Of a stretch of DNA of 64,000 nucleotides, positions 24,948-31,717 are shown in pieces. The notes under the pieces are model-generated. The model was not told the origin of the DNA and ran no database searches. It saw only the letters and a list, made by a program, of their open reading frames with translations. Every line of letters starts with the position of its first letter. Within the stretch, counting starts at the first letter, position 1. Position numbers and translations under genes: made by a program. Location of the stretch: the NCBI RefSeq assembly GCF_030811215.1, contig NZ_JAUSQM010000001.1, positions 248,001 to 312,000 on the forward strand, read 5' to 3'. This DNA comes from Nocardioides massiliensis. Lineage in GTDB: Bacteria; Actinomycetota; Actinomycetes; Propionibacteriales; Nocardioidaceae.

Positions 24948-27211
24948 CAGACAACTTCTTCATCAACGGCCTCGGATTCCAGAAGGCCATCTCTGCGGAG
25001 CGCCCGTATGAGCGGGCGACTGCGCCGTTCCGCAAGGAGCAGATGGACACCACCCCGACGGTGGGCGACCAGTCCCTTGCGGGCTGGTGGACCCGGGGGC
25101 AGATGTCTTTCCATGAGGGCGCAGGCATCAAGTATTACGAGGTGCTGGACGGCCAGGAGGTGCTGAACCGTTTCCAGGACTCCTCTGGGGTGAACCCGTG
25201 GGAGCCTGGCGAGGTGCGCTTGGATGCGGGCCTGACCCGCATCGGCTTGTCCGGCGTCACTGACGCCGTGGGCGGCAGCGACTTCAACACGTCCGCTGCC
25301 GGCGTGTTCGCACTAGTGGGCGGGAGCCTGCGGTTCGTGTCGAGCGCACCGGGGGCGACCTACGCCCCGGTGTCGGGCGGCAATATTTTGGCGATCACCA
25401 CCTCCGGGACGGGGTTGTATTACGCGACCTCTGCGGCAGTGGAGGGGCCGCAGGAGATTACGTCCACGGTCACCAACTACTGGACGAACCCGCGCTGGTA
25501 CGCGGGTGGCTCCACTGGCACATCTAGTGCCGAGGTGGATGCGACCCACCAGAACGGTTCGCTACTGCTCGCGTTCGATGAGAGCGAAGCCGTGGAGCCT
25601 TCTGGTGGACCGCACACGTTCACCGTGGAGGTGGTGGGGCTGACCAACGGCTCCACCTACCGGATCATCGTGGACTGCCAGTCGGCTAGTGGTGACTGGG
25701 AGTTGCGGGTCAATGGCGCTGTTTTGCATGACGGCCCCGCTGCGAAGGTGGACACAACCTTCGTCGCTGCGGGCACGACAGCAACTGTCGTGATCGACAT
25801 GGGCACCGGCTTGGCCGGGTCGTTCGCTTTCCGTGAACTGTCGTTGACCAACGACTTCACCGGCCCGTCGGTGAACCCGCACGACAACCCGACGTGGCAG
25901 TGGACCGGGACGCCGAACGCCTCCCGGTCCCAGTTCACTCAGACAGTCGGTCTGGGTGACCGGATGATCCTGTGGCAACCACTGGCCGGTCGCTCTTGGG
26001 TGAACACTTGGTGGGCGAAGGGCCGACTGTTCGCGGTCGATGACCTGGGGCGGTTCTTCCAGCTGACTGCCGTGGGTGGCACCACGGCGAACGAGCACAT
26101 CTTCTGGTCTTCGCGCCAGTCGGGTGCCGGATGGAGCATGGCGGAGTCCCCGGGCCCGATCTATCTCGCCAAGGGTGGCGTGATCTATGCGCTCACCCCG
26201 GACGCCCAGGGCGACATCCCACTGCTCACCACGCCAGTGGTGGCAGGGACGCTGCCGACGGGCGAGGTCATCAGCTCGCTCTACTTCTATCTGGGCAAGC
26301 TGGTGATTTGCTCCAACGCTGGGGTGCGGGTCGCTGAGGTGGGCCCGAGCGGGGAGATCGGTTACGGCTCCCCGGTGATCCGGGGGGACTTCTCTGCCTC
26401 GCGGCGCATCAACGGTCTGGGTGACGTTGCCTATGTGGTGGGTCGCCAGGTGGGCGACACCGCACCGTCGGTGTTCGTGTTGAACCTGGCGATGGCGGCT
26501 GGAGAGTCGACCGCGCCGTTCGCGCGTCGCCGGGAAGTTGCTGCCGGTGGCGCACTCGGCGTCACTGTCTCTCCGGCGCTGCGGCTGTACGCCTTCGACG
26601 GTCTCGGGTTTCTGGCGGAAGCACCGACGCTGGCGGCGTCGGGTTATGTGCAGACTGCGCTGCATCGTCTCGGCACGTTGGAGCCGAAGTTCTTCAACGA
26701 GGTCAAGGTGAAGGTGGAGGGTGTCGGGCAGGTGGCCGTCTCGGCTGTGCTGCCGGACGGAGCCAGCGTCTCGGTGGGAACGATCACTGCGCCGGCTTCC
26801 GCTGACCTGGACCTGCGGTCTGCTGCCGGCGGCAACCCGGTGGAGTATCTGGCGTTGCGCTTCACTCTCACCCCGACTGGGGGTGAGTCTCCGGCGCTGC
26901 TGGGTTACCAGCTGCGGGCCCTGCCGGTGCCTCGGCGGCAGCGGTTGATCCGCGTGCCGTTGAAGCTGTTCGACTCGGAGACCCATCAGGGTCGCGCTGC
27001 CGGCGCCCCTCGGTCTGCGTGGTCTCGACTGGAGGCTCTGGAGGAGGCGGAGGCCGGCATGTCGATGGTGCAGTACCGCGACACCGAGACCGGTGAGGCC
27101 GGTACGGCGTACGTCGAGTCGGTTGATTTCAACCGCACCAACCCCGCTCCCCAGCGGGGTGGCTCTGGGTTTGGCGGAATCGTGCATGTGACGTTGAGGA
27201 AGGTTGGCTGA
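24944..27211 (+). CDS. Large beta-rich tail protein (nozzle-like)
   Basis: The 755-residue protein is almost entirely beta-strand-rich. It contains a lectin-like insert around residues 185-310 and repeated aromatic/Gly turns typical of propellers (WWAKGRLFAVDDLGRFFQLT). The C-terminal region ends FGGIVHVTLRKVG. In short-tailed phages the protein after the adaptor forms the hexameric nozzle, which fits here. The GTG start overlaps the previous stop. Confidence 0.6.
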   Translation: MTDNFFINGLGFQKAISAERPYERATAPFRKEQMDTTPTVGDQSLAGWWTRGQMSFHEGAGIKYYEVLDGQEVLNRFQDSSGVNPWEPGEVRLDAGLTRIGLSGVTDAVGGSDFNTSAAGVFALVGGSLRFVSSAPGATYAPVSGGNILAITTSGTGLYYATSAAVEGPQEITSTVTNYWTNPRWYAGGSTGTSSAEVDATHQNGSLLLAFDESEAVEPSGGPHTFTVEVVGLTNGSTYRIIVDCQSASGDWELRVNGAVLHDGPAAKVDTTFVAAGTTATVVIDMGTGLAGSFAFRELSLTNDFTGPSVNPHDNPTWQWTGTPNASRSQFTQTVGLGDRMILWQPLAGRSWVNTWWAKGRLFAVDDLGRFFQLTAVGGTTANEHIFWSSRQSGAGWSMAESPGPIYLAKGGVIYALTPDAQGDIPLLTTPVVAGTLPTGEVISSLYFYLGKLVICSNAGVRVAEVGPSGEIGYGSPVIRGDFSASRRINGLGDVAYVVGRQVGDTAPSVFVLNLAMAAGESTAPFARRREVAAGGALGVTVSPALRLYAFDGLGFLAEAPTLAASGYVQTALHRLGTLEPKFFNEVKVKVEGVGQVAVSAVLPDGASVSVGTITAPASADLDLRSAAGGNPVEYLALRFTLTPTGGESPALLGYQLRALPVPRRQRLIRVPLKLFDSETHQGRAAGAPRSAWSRLEALEEAEAGMSMVQYRDTETGEAGTAYVESVDFNRTNPAPQRGGSGFGGIVHVTLRKVG

Positions 27212-27390
27212 TGGCCGAGAAGAAGCTGACGGCGAGTCGTCGCCGTCGCATCTATGACGTGTTGATTGCGGCTGCGCCGCTGGTCGGCCTGTATGTGGGC
27301 GTGACTGAGCAGGAGCTGGCGTTGTGGCTGTACTTGGCTGCGTCGGTGCTGGGTGTCGGGGTTGCCCGACAGAACGTCACGGAGGACTGA
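27211..27390 (+). CDS. Two-helix holin
   Basis: The 59-residue product begins MAEKKLTASRRRRIYD and has two hydrophobic helices (VLIAAAPLVGLYVGV and LWLYLAASVLGVGVA) with a short acidic tail, the class II holin pattern. It is the last late gene and overlaps the 5' arm of a three-way RNA-like structure at its stop codon. It falls below common ORF length limits. Confidence 0.75.
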   Translation: MAEKKLTASRRRRIYDVLIAAAPLVGLYVGVTEQELALWLYLAASVLGVGVARQNVTED

Positions 27391-27438
27391 AGACGATCTT
27401 GCATCGTGGCACCTAACGGTGCTACGTTCGAGTCCTCC
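27381..27438 (+). ncRNA. Three-way-junction RNA-like element at the end of the late operon
   Basis: An 8-bp closing stem GGAGGACT/AGTCCTCC (27381-27388 with 27431-27438) encloses ACGAT/ATCGT (27393-27407) and GGCACC/GGTGCT (27408-27423). It resembles a shortened tRNA cloverleaf but has no T-arm stem or anticodon arm. It begins inside the holin stop region and lies 14 bases before the terminator. A 3'-end protection role is a guess. Confidence 0.5.
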
Positions 27439-27452
27439 CAACGAAGTAGTAC

Positions 27453-27492
27453 AGAGAGCCCCCTGGTCTTCGGACTGGGGGGCTCTCTTTTT
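27453..27492 (+). terminator. Strong factor-independent terminator of the late operon
   Basis: AGAGAGCCCCC/GGGGGCTCTCT forms an 11-bp stem with a 13-base loop and ends in TTTTT. It ends rightward late transcription 63 bases after the holin stop. Confidence 0.9.
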
Positions 27493-27634
27493 GCGTTCCC
27501 CAGGTTCTTCCAAGTTTGGTGAACCTTGGAGTTCGTTGTGAGAACCATGTTCATTCCGTAGACGGCTTGGGGTGCCGAAGTGGCACCGAGCCCCAGGAGG
27601 GGGCTGGGAGGCCGTCAGATTTCTGACGTGTGGG

Positions 27635-27892
27635 TCAGGACCACGGGTTCTGGCCTTCCTGTCCCCACACGATTAGCCCTGACGGGGTGGTCCTGGGCCG
27701 GAGTCCTTTCTCGGCCAGCTCCTCGTCGGTGCGGCAGCGGCGCCTGTCGGGTCCGCTGCGGATGTTGAAGTCACCGGTTCGGTGGAGGTCCCCGGCTGTG
27801 GAGCCGGAGAAGGTTCGGTGGCAGCCGGCGACGCAGTGCTCCAGGCGTGTGCCGGTCCAGGTGTCTCCGCAGGTTTGGCAGCTGGTGACCAT
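27635..27892 (-). CDS. FDXHR-like zinc-binding phage protein
   Basis: The leftward 85-residue frame begins MVTSCQTCGDTWTGTRLEHC and continues with CHRTFSG, DLHRTGDF and RRRC. The C-x2-C ... H-C ... C-H ... HR ... C pattern fits the FDXHR-type zinc-binding domain seen in actinophages. It is the only leftward gene between the late and early rightward operons. An AAGGGG element lies 9 bases upstream of the start. The orientation suggests independent expression, perhaps in the lysogen. Confidence 0.75.
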   Translation of the reverse strand: MVTSCQTCGDTWTGTRLEHCVAGCHRTFSGSTAGDLHRTGDFNIRSGPDRRRCRTDEELAEKGLRPRTTPSGLIVWGQEGQNPWS

Positions 27893-27912
27893 CGTGGAAC
27901 CCCTTGGTGATG

Positions 27913-27930
27913 TTGACAGGTATACGTCAA
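27913..27930. promoter_or_regulatory. TTGAC-N8-GTCAA operator-like palindrome
   Basis: TTGACAGGTATACGTCAA has symmetric TTGAC/GTCAA ends and lies 20-40 bases upstream of the leftward zinc-finger gene. It shares the TTGACAGGTA half-site with the palindrome at 1616-1639, suggesting the same regulator binds both. Confidence 0.45.
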
Positions 27931-28104
27931 GGGTCCTCTTGGGGTCGGGTCAGTGCAAGTCGCCCGGTGGACTAACGGGCCGAAACGTGACTACTTGAAT
28001 CGCATCAAGGAGTAGTCCTAGGTAGCCCGTACGGGTGGTTTTGTGGTTGAGACTTGCACCACTGTCGGTGGGGGTGCCTACTGTGCGCCTTGCACCGCCA
28101 AAGT

Positions 28105-28131
28105 AAAAACCCCGGGGCGAAGGGCCCGGGG
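28105..28131 (-). terminator. Leftward terminator-like hairpin
   Basis: CCCCGGG/CCCGGGG is preceded on the + strand by AAAAA (28105-28109), so in the leftward direction the stem is followed by TTTTT. It would stop leftward transcripts before the zinc-finger gene. It may instead be one of the hairpins of this cluster. Confidence 0.45.
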
Positions 28132-28363
28132 CTGGACGGTTGCAGTGGGAGAGAGCGGAACAGTTGGACGGGAGCTTCAAGGCTCCCGTCCTGACAGAAC
28201 AGACCAGTTCAGTAACTGCAACTAACTACTACGTAGTTAGTTATTACTGGGCCCCGGCCCAGGCAACGTTACAGCACTTCTTTGTTAGCTGTCAAGTTCT
28301 TTCATCACGATTCGGTAACGGTCAGGGAGGCCGGAGCCAGAATCATCTCAGTGTAGCTCCGAC

Positions 28364-28392
28364 TTGACATCTAACAATCGGGACCCTTGAAT
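28364..28392 (+). promoter_or_regulatory. Early rightward promoter with overlapping operator
   Basis: TTGACA (28364-28369), a 17-base spacer and TTGAAT (28387-28392) make a good sigma70-type promoter about 45 bases before the first early gene. The spacer start reads TCTAACAAT, matching the repeated TTGACACCTAWCAG box. The -10 lies in the loop of a perfect inverted repeat GGGACCC/GGGTCCC (28380-28399). Repression by a protein bound across -35 or -10 is plausible. Confidence 0.7.
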
Positions 28393-28400
28393 GGGTCCCA

Positions 28401-28436
28401 GGAGGTACTTCCTCCGCACTCGTTGGGAGACGAAGC
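28401..28436 (+). promoter_or_regulatory. Start-associated hairpin, copy 4
   Basis: TCGT-TGGGAG-ACGA (28420-28433) carries the conserved loop core 3 bases before ATG 28437. It is the only rightward copy; the other three precede leftward early genes. GGAGG/CCTCC (28401-28415) and GGGACCC/GGGTCCC (28380-28399) lie just upstream, parallel to the upstream repeats of copies 1 and 2. Confidence 0.75.
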
Positions 28437-28685
28437 ATGACCAGAGTCACCATCTACGGCCCGATCCGCGACCTGCCCGATGGGCCGGAAGTGTGGGTCG
28501 AAGTCTTGACGGACAAGTTCATCGACCTTCCGTCCGCTCTCTCGCTGGTCACGTCACCCGAGGAGCTGGCACTCCTATCCGAGTGCCCCCTACCCGCAGT
28601 CGCTTACACCGAAACTAGGGAAGACAGCGGCTACCGCTACGGCATGACGTGGGCCCTGGCCTACGCCGGGAAGCAGGACGTGTGA
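28437..28685 (+). CDS. Hypothetical early protein, 82 aa
   Basis: First gene of the rightward early operon, starting MTRVTIYGPIRDLPDGPEVW. It is acidic and beta-rich by composition, with no family recognised. Its leader carries the start-associated hairpin shared with the leftward early genes, so its translation is probably controlled together with theirs. The stop overlaps the next GTG. Confidence 0.7.
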   Translation: MTRVTIYGPIRDLPDGPEVWVEVLTDKFIDLPSALSLVTSPEELALLSECPLPAVAYTETREDSGYRYGMTWALAYAGKQDV

Positions 28686-28975
28686 GTACACGCATCAGCA
28701 TCGACGGCTACGAGCCGAAGCACTTGTCGTACAGCACGGTCAACGGCTACCGGTTCTGCCCGAAGTCGTTCCAGCTGGGCAAGATCAAGCGAGTCGAGCA
28801 GCGGCCCGGTTGGGCCGCTATCGGCGGCAACGCTGTCCACCGGGCGACCGAACTGCTGGACTTGGCCGCTTTCGAGCGGTCCCAAGTTGACACCTATCAG
28901 GATGAGGAGCCGGCGTCTGGTGACGCCGCTCTCCGTGATGGTCTGCGGTCTTGGGGATTGGACATCGACCAGTGA
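28682..28975 (+). CDS. N-terminal half of a split Cas4/RecB-like nuclease
   Basis: The 97-residue product contains LSYSTVNGYRFCPKSFQLGK (C26, the first iron-sulphur ligand of Cas4-type nucleases) and GGNAVHRATELLD (H53, nuclease motif I). It then diverges into a polar tail of about 30 residues. The rest of such an enzyme, with motifs II and III and three more Cys, is encoded at 30129-30806. The divergence point coincides with a GTTGACACCTATCAG box at 28886-28900, read as VDTYQ. Alone it cannot form a complete active site. Confidence 0.75.
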   Translation: MSTRISIDGYEPKHLSYSTVNGYRFCPKSFQLGKIKRVEQRPGWAAIGGNAVHRATELLDLAAFERSQVDTYQDEEPASGDAALRDGLRSWGLDIDQ

Positions 28976-29127
28976 GCGGGCGCGAGTTCAAGCCCGGAGA
29001 CGTGGCCGTGACCGAACTGCTCGGGCGTGTGTTCCGCACGCACCACGGCTGGGTGTTTGAGGACGGCAGCACCACAAAGGCCGAACCGCTGGGGCTCCGC
29101 CCCCTGGACATGGGGGTGGCGGCATGA
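28972..29127 (+). CDS. Small hypothetical protein, 51 aa
   Basis: It begins MSGREFKPGDVAVTELLGRV and looks like a small beta-barrel of the SH3/KOW size (FKPGDVA, GWVFEDGS). The GTG start overlaps the stop of the Cas4-like N-terminal half and its own stop overlaps the next ATG. It is the first gene of the segment that splits the nuclease. Function is unknown. Confidence 0.6.
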   Translation: MSGREFKPGDVAVTELLGRVFRTHHGWVFEDGSTTKAEPLGLRPLDMGVAA

Positions 29128-29219
29128 GCTTCGCCGTCTGGATCATCCTCGGCTACTACGCAGCCGCACTCGCCACCGCGATCCTCGTCGGCAAGTGCAT
29201 CAAGTGGGGTGACCAGTGA
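29124..29219 (+). CDS. 31-aa single-span membrane peptide
   Basis: The product, MSFAVWIILGYYAAALATA followed by ILVGKCIKWGDQ, is one hydrophobic helix with a short polar end. Start and stop overlap both neighbours by 4 bases, which supports real translation despite the size. The role is unknown; small membrane peptides of phages often affect the envelope or exclude other phages. Confidence 0.5.
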   Translation: MSFAVWIILGYYAAALATAILVGKCIKWGDQ

Positions 29220-29356
29220 ACGCCCTGGAGCTGCCGCCGCAAGGCGAGGCAGACGCAGCCTTCTGCCGCTGGTGTGAGTCAGACCGGTTCCGCTCTAAGC
29301 GTGGGGCGCTGGTGTGCAGCACCTGCGACCTGGACTCCTGGAAGGAGCACAAGTGA
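29216..29356 (+). CDS. Small two-CxxC zinc protein, 46 aa
   Basis: CRWC and CSTC (about residues 17-20 and 34-37) form a simple zinc ribbon in MNALELPPQGEADAAF...DSWKEHK. The GTG start overlaps the previous stop, and the stop overlaps the following ATG by one base. It belongs to the run of tiny genes inside the split nuclease. No partner or function can be named. Confidence 0.6.
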   Translation: MNALELPPQGEADAAFCRWCESDRFRSKRGALVCSTCDLDSWKEHK

Positions 29357-29517
29357 TGTGTCCACACCCCGGCTGCGGCCTGGAGGACCAACCGATCCGG
29401 GGTCAAGCCCGGGTCACCAACCGGCGCATGTGGTTGTGCCGGTCCTGTGGCGGGGTGGTTGGACCACCCGCCCCCACTCGACAGCAGCGCGGCAAGCGCA
29501 AGAACCGAAGGAGTTAG
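29356..29517 (+). CDS. Small zinc-ribbon protein, 53 aa
   Basis: It begins MCPHPGCGLEDQPIRGQ and has CPHPGC and CRSC pairs, with a strongly basic C-terminus (RQQRGKRKNRRS). This suggests nucleic-acid contact. It is coupled to the preceding zinc protein by a one-base overlap. Function is unknown. Confidence 0.6.
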   Translation: MCPHPGCGLEDQPIRGQARVTNRRMWLCRSCGGVVGPPAPTRQQRGKRKNRRS

Positions 29518-29519
29518 AC

Positions 29520-29936
29520 ATGAGCAAGTTCAAGGTGGGTGATCGGGTTCGGGTGAATGGCACATTCCCCGACGACCCCGACCAGCGGGTCGTCGGCTGT
29601 GTCGCCACGGTCGTCGGCTGTGTCGCCACGGTGGTGGAAGGCCACCGGGGAAGCAAGTACATCAGAGCGAACCTGGCGAACCTCGGTGAAACATGGCTGT
29701 TCCTGCCCGGGGAGTTGGACCGCATCAGCACCGAGTTCAAGCTCGACGGTGGCGAAATCATCCGCAACACCCGCACCGACAAGACCGGCATCGTCTACAC
29801 CGACGGCGACGGAGTGCGTCGCATCCGTTACGTGGAGCCCACGCTTGTCTCCGACGACGTGAAGGCGTCGGCGGTGGAGGAGTATGAGCACCACTATCCC
29901 GGCACCTACGAGGTGCTGTCCGGGGTGCCGGCATGA
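29520..29936 (+). CDS. KOW/SH3-like protein with a recent 7-residue duplication
   Basis: The 138-residue product starts MSKFKVGDRVRVNGTFPDD, a KOW/SH3-type barrel start shared with the gene at 35673 (MSDFKVGDRVVV). A perfect 21-bp tandem repeat (29591-29611 and 29612-29632) duplicates VVGCVAT in frame. The C-terminal half is acidic. A GGAG site precedes the ATG. A nucleic-acid-linked role is possible but unproven. Confidence 0.65.
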   Translation: MSKFKVGDRVRVNGTFPDDPDQRVVGCVATVVGCVATVVEGHRGSKYIRANLANLGETWLFLPGELDRISTEFKLDGGEIIRNTRTDKTGIVYTDGDGVRRIRYVEPTLVSDDVKASAVEEYEHHYPGTYEVLSGVPA

Positions 29937-30139
29937 GCCGCGCACTGGCGGTGCTCGCGTGCGTGCTGTGGGTCGTCGGTCTGCTTACAGCACCCTCCTT
30001 CCTCCTCATCGCATACCTGGGGCTTTTCGGCGTGCTTGCCTTCGACCCGTGGGCCGATGTCGCGGTGCTGAACCTGCTCACCGGCGCCCTCTTGATCTTT
30101 CTGGGGTTCGCCGCTGGGGAGTTGTCCGATGGCTTCTGA
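29933..30139 (+). CDS. Membrane protein with two to three helices, 68 aa
   Basis: The product is nearly all hydrophobic (MSRALAVLACVLWVVGLLTA, a second span FLLIAYLGLFGVLAF, and LLTGALLIFLGFAAG). It overlaps the downstream Cas4-like C-terminal half by 11 bases. It could be an accessory holin or a superinfection-related membrane protein; nothing decides between these. Confidence 0.6.
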   Translation: MSRALAVLACVLWVVGLLTAPSFLLIAYLGLFGVLAFDPWADVAVLNLLTGALLIFLGFAAGELSDGF

Positions 30140-30806
30140 CCTCTCCGCTCTCTGGGCCCGCTGCTGGGACGAGGAACTGAAGAACCGCAAAGACCAGTCC
30201 CCGTCCTACACCCAGGACCAATACTCCCTCACCGGACGCGCCTCGGCTGCCTACGGCGGGAAGAAAGGCCCCGAATGGTGGGCCGACAACGGCCCCGCCA
30301 TGATCCAACGGTGGCTCGACTGGCGGGCAGAGAACGCCGGCTGGGAAATCTGGGTCACCCCCGACGGCAACCCTGCCATCGAGATTGAGTTGAACATCAA
30401 ACTCCCGGGAGACATCCCGGTGAAGATGTTCATTGACCGCGTGTTCGTGCTGCCGTCCGGCCAGCTTGCTGTGCTGGACATCAAGTCCGGTCGACTGCCG
30501 GACTTCGATGAGCAGCTTGGTCTCTACGCCACCGGCCTGGAGATTGCCTACGGCTCCCAGTTCCGCCCCGAGTGGGGCTACTTCTGGGATGCCAACAAGG
30601 GCACGCATGGCACCCCGCGCTCTTTGGCGCGGTGGACTGCACCGCTGATGTCTCAGCTGTATGCCGAGGCTGCTGCGGGGATCAACGCCGGATCGTTCTT
30701 GCCGAAGCCCGCCAACAACTGCCAGGCATGGTGCGGGGTCTCTGACTACTGCTCGGTTGTGAATGGCTCGAAGGCAGCGGGTGTCGACCCGCTTGCTTCG
30801 CTCTGA
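30129..30806 (+). CDS. C-terminal half of a split Cas4/RecB-like nuclease
   Basis: The 225-residue product carries D103 (FIDRVF, motif II) and D117-I-K119 (motif III). It ends with C198-x3-C202-x5-C208, the three-Cys cluster of Cas4-type iron-sulphur nucleases. It lacks the first Cys and motif I, which sit in the 28682-28975 product. Its start (MASDLSALWARCWDEEL) reads as a natural continuation of that fragment. Together they would rebuild a whole PD-(D/E)XK 5'-3' exonuclease. Whether they assemble is unknown. Confidence 0.8.
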   Translation: MASDLSALWARCWDEELKNRKDQSPSYTQDQYSLTGRASAAYGGKKGPEWWADNGPAMIQRWLDWRAENAGWEIWVTPDGNPAIEIELNIKLPGDIPVKMFIDRVFVLPSGQLAVLDIKSGRLPDFDEQLGLYATGLEIAYGSQFRPEWGYFWDANKGTHGTPRSLARWTAPLMSQLYAEAAAGINAGSFLPKPANNCQAWCGVSDYCSVVNGSKAAGVDPLASL

Positions 30807-30839
30807 ATGTGACACCTAACAGCAAGGAGAACGACAGCA

Positions 30840-31382
30840 ATGAGCACTGAAGGATTCAAGCTCCAGGCATCCATCAAGGACACCGACGGCGACATGGTGA
30901 ACTTCCGCGCCGACTCTGCGGAGGAGCTGGCCGACTACCTGGCCGGGTTCCCGTACGACGTGTACGCCCAGGCGAAGGCGAACCTCCGTGGCGCTAGCGC
31001 GGTCGGAAGCATCGCGCAGCCCTCTACCCCCACTGCTGCTCCGGTCGCGGCTCCTGCCCCGACCCCTGCACCCCAGAACAACGGCTGGGGCCAGCCGCCT
31101 GTGGCGCAGGCAGCACCGGTTGCTGCCGGTGGGCCTGTCAACGGCACGCCTCACCCGGAGGGGAAGGTCTGCGGCGGGTGTGCCACGCCCATCCAGTTCA
31201 AGTCGTTCACGGCGAAGTCCGGCAAGGCGATGCGGATGTGGACGTGCCCCAACCAGCGCAGCAAGGACGACGGTCACTTCTCCGAGTTCATCTGGGACAA
31301 CTGGTCGGCTTCTGACCGCAGGGTTGGCGGCTCCCATGCCGCCGCCCTCGCGGTCGCCGCACCAATCAACTGCGATCCGTAG
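30840..31382 (+). CDS. Phage early protein with C-terminal zinc ribbon, 180 aa
   Basis: The N-terminal 55 residues (STEGFKLQASIKDTDGDMVN) look like a small beta domain. A long Pro/Ala-rich linker follows, then CGGCATPIQFKSF with a later CPNQ and FSEFIWDNW. Similar proteins accompany Cas4-like exonucleases in actinophages, suggesting a DNA-replication or recombination partner. An AAGGAG site and a GTGACACCTAACAGC box lie just upstream. Confidence 0.7.
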   Translation: MSTEGFKLQASIKDTDGDMVNFRADSAEELADYLAGFPYDVYAQAKANLRGASAVGSIAQPSTPTAAPVAAPAPTPAPQNNGWGQPPVAQAAPVAAGGPVNGTPHPEGKVCGGCATPIQFKSFTAKSGKAMRMWTCPNQRSKDDGHFSEFIWDNWSASDRRVGGSHAAALAVAAPINCDP

Positions 31383-31393
31383 AGAGGTTCAAC

Positions 31394-31717
31394 ATGAGTG
31401 AGAAGTACACGCCCGTCGAGGGCGACAAGGTTCGAGTGGTGCTGGAGGGCGCGGTGGACTGCACCGTCTCCCTCGGCTTCTTTGTTGATGCCGACGACGT
31501 GCGCTCGTTCGTCGCAAACAAGCACGTCGTGTCCGTTGAGAAGATCAAACCTCCGGTGGAGGTGTTCGGGCCAGGGGACACGGTGCGGAGCAAGGCATGC
31601 CGCCAGCTCTACAGCATTGGTTGGGGCGGGTACTTCGTCCACGCCACGGGCAAGTGGCGGCGCGAGCTGCACCTGCCTTTCACCTCCGAGCGCTACGAGC
31701 GGGTCGAGCTGAAGTGA
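31394..31717 (+). CDS. Hypothetical early protein, 107 aa
   Basis: It begins MSEKYTPVEGDKVRVVLEGA and has two segments resembling SH3/KOW barrels (GDKVRVVLEG and GPGDTVRSKA). No enzyme motif is present. It sits between the zinc-ribbon protein and the ATPase, coupled to the latter by a 4-base overlap. Confidence 0.65.
   Translation: MSEKYTPVEGDKVRVVLEGAVDCTVSLGFFVDADDVRSFVANKHVVSVEKIKPPVEVFGPGDTVRSKACRQLYSIGWGGYFVHATGKWRRELHLPFTSERYERVELK

Larger units (their letters stand above)
27893..28363. other. Second hairpin-rich non-coding region
   Basis: No convincing gene is present. Hairpins include GCCCG/CGGGC (27962-27980), GACTACT/AGTAGTC (27989-28017), CCCCGGG/CCCGGGG (28110-28131), a 10-bp GGACGGGAGC/GCTCCCGTCC with loop TTCAAG (28166-28191), CAGTT/AACTG (28205-28218), a 10-bp AACTAACTAC/GTAGTTAGTT (28220-28242), CTGGGC/GCCCAG (28247-28262) and CGTTAC/GTAACG (28266-28320). 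The TTCAAG loop on a 10-bp stem repeats the design of the hairpin at 3034-3059. Confidence 0.6.

Noticed and set aside
27381-27438. tRNA gene
   Set aside because: The acceptor-like stem is present, but no T-arm stem or 7-base anticodon loop can be drawn.
28043-28225. 60-codon frame with Cys pairs (ETCTTVGGGAYCAPC)
   Set aside because: It spans several hairpins, has a poor start context and no coupling to neighbours. I judge it non-coding, though not excluded.
28682-28975. CRISPR adaptation Cas4
   Set aside because: The motifs are shared by all Cas4/RecB-type exonucleases. The location is a phage replication module without other cas genes.
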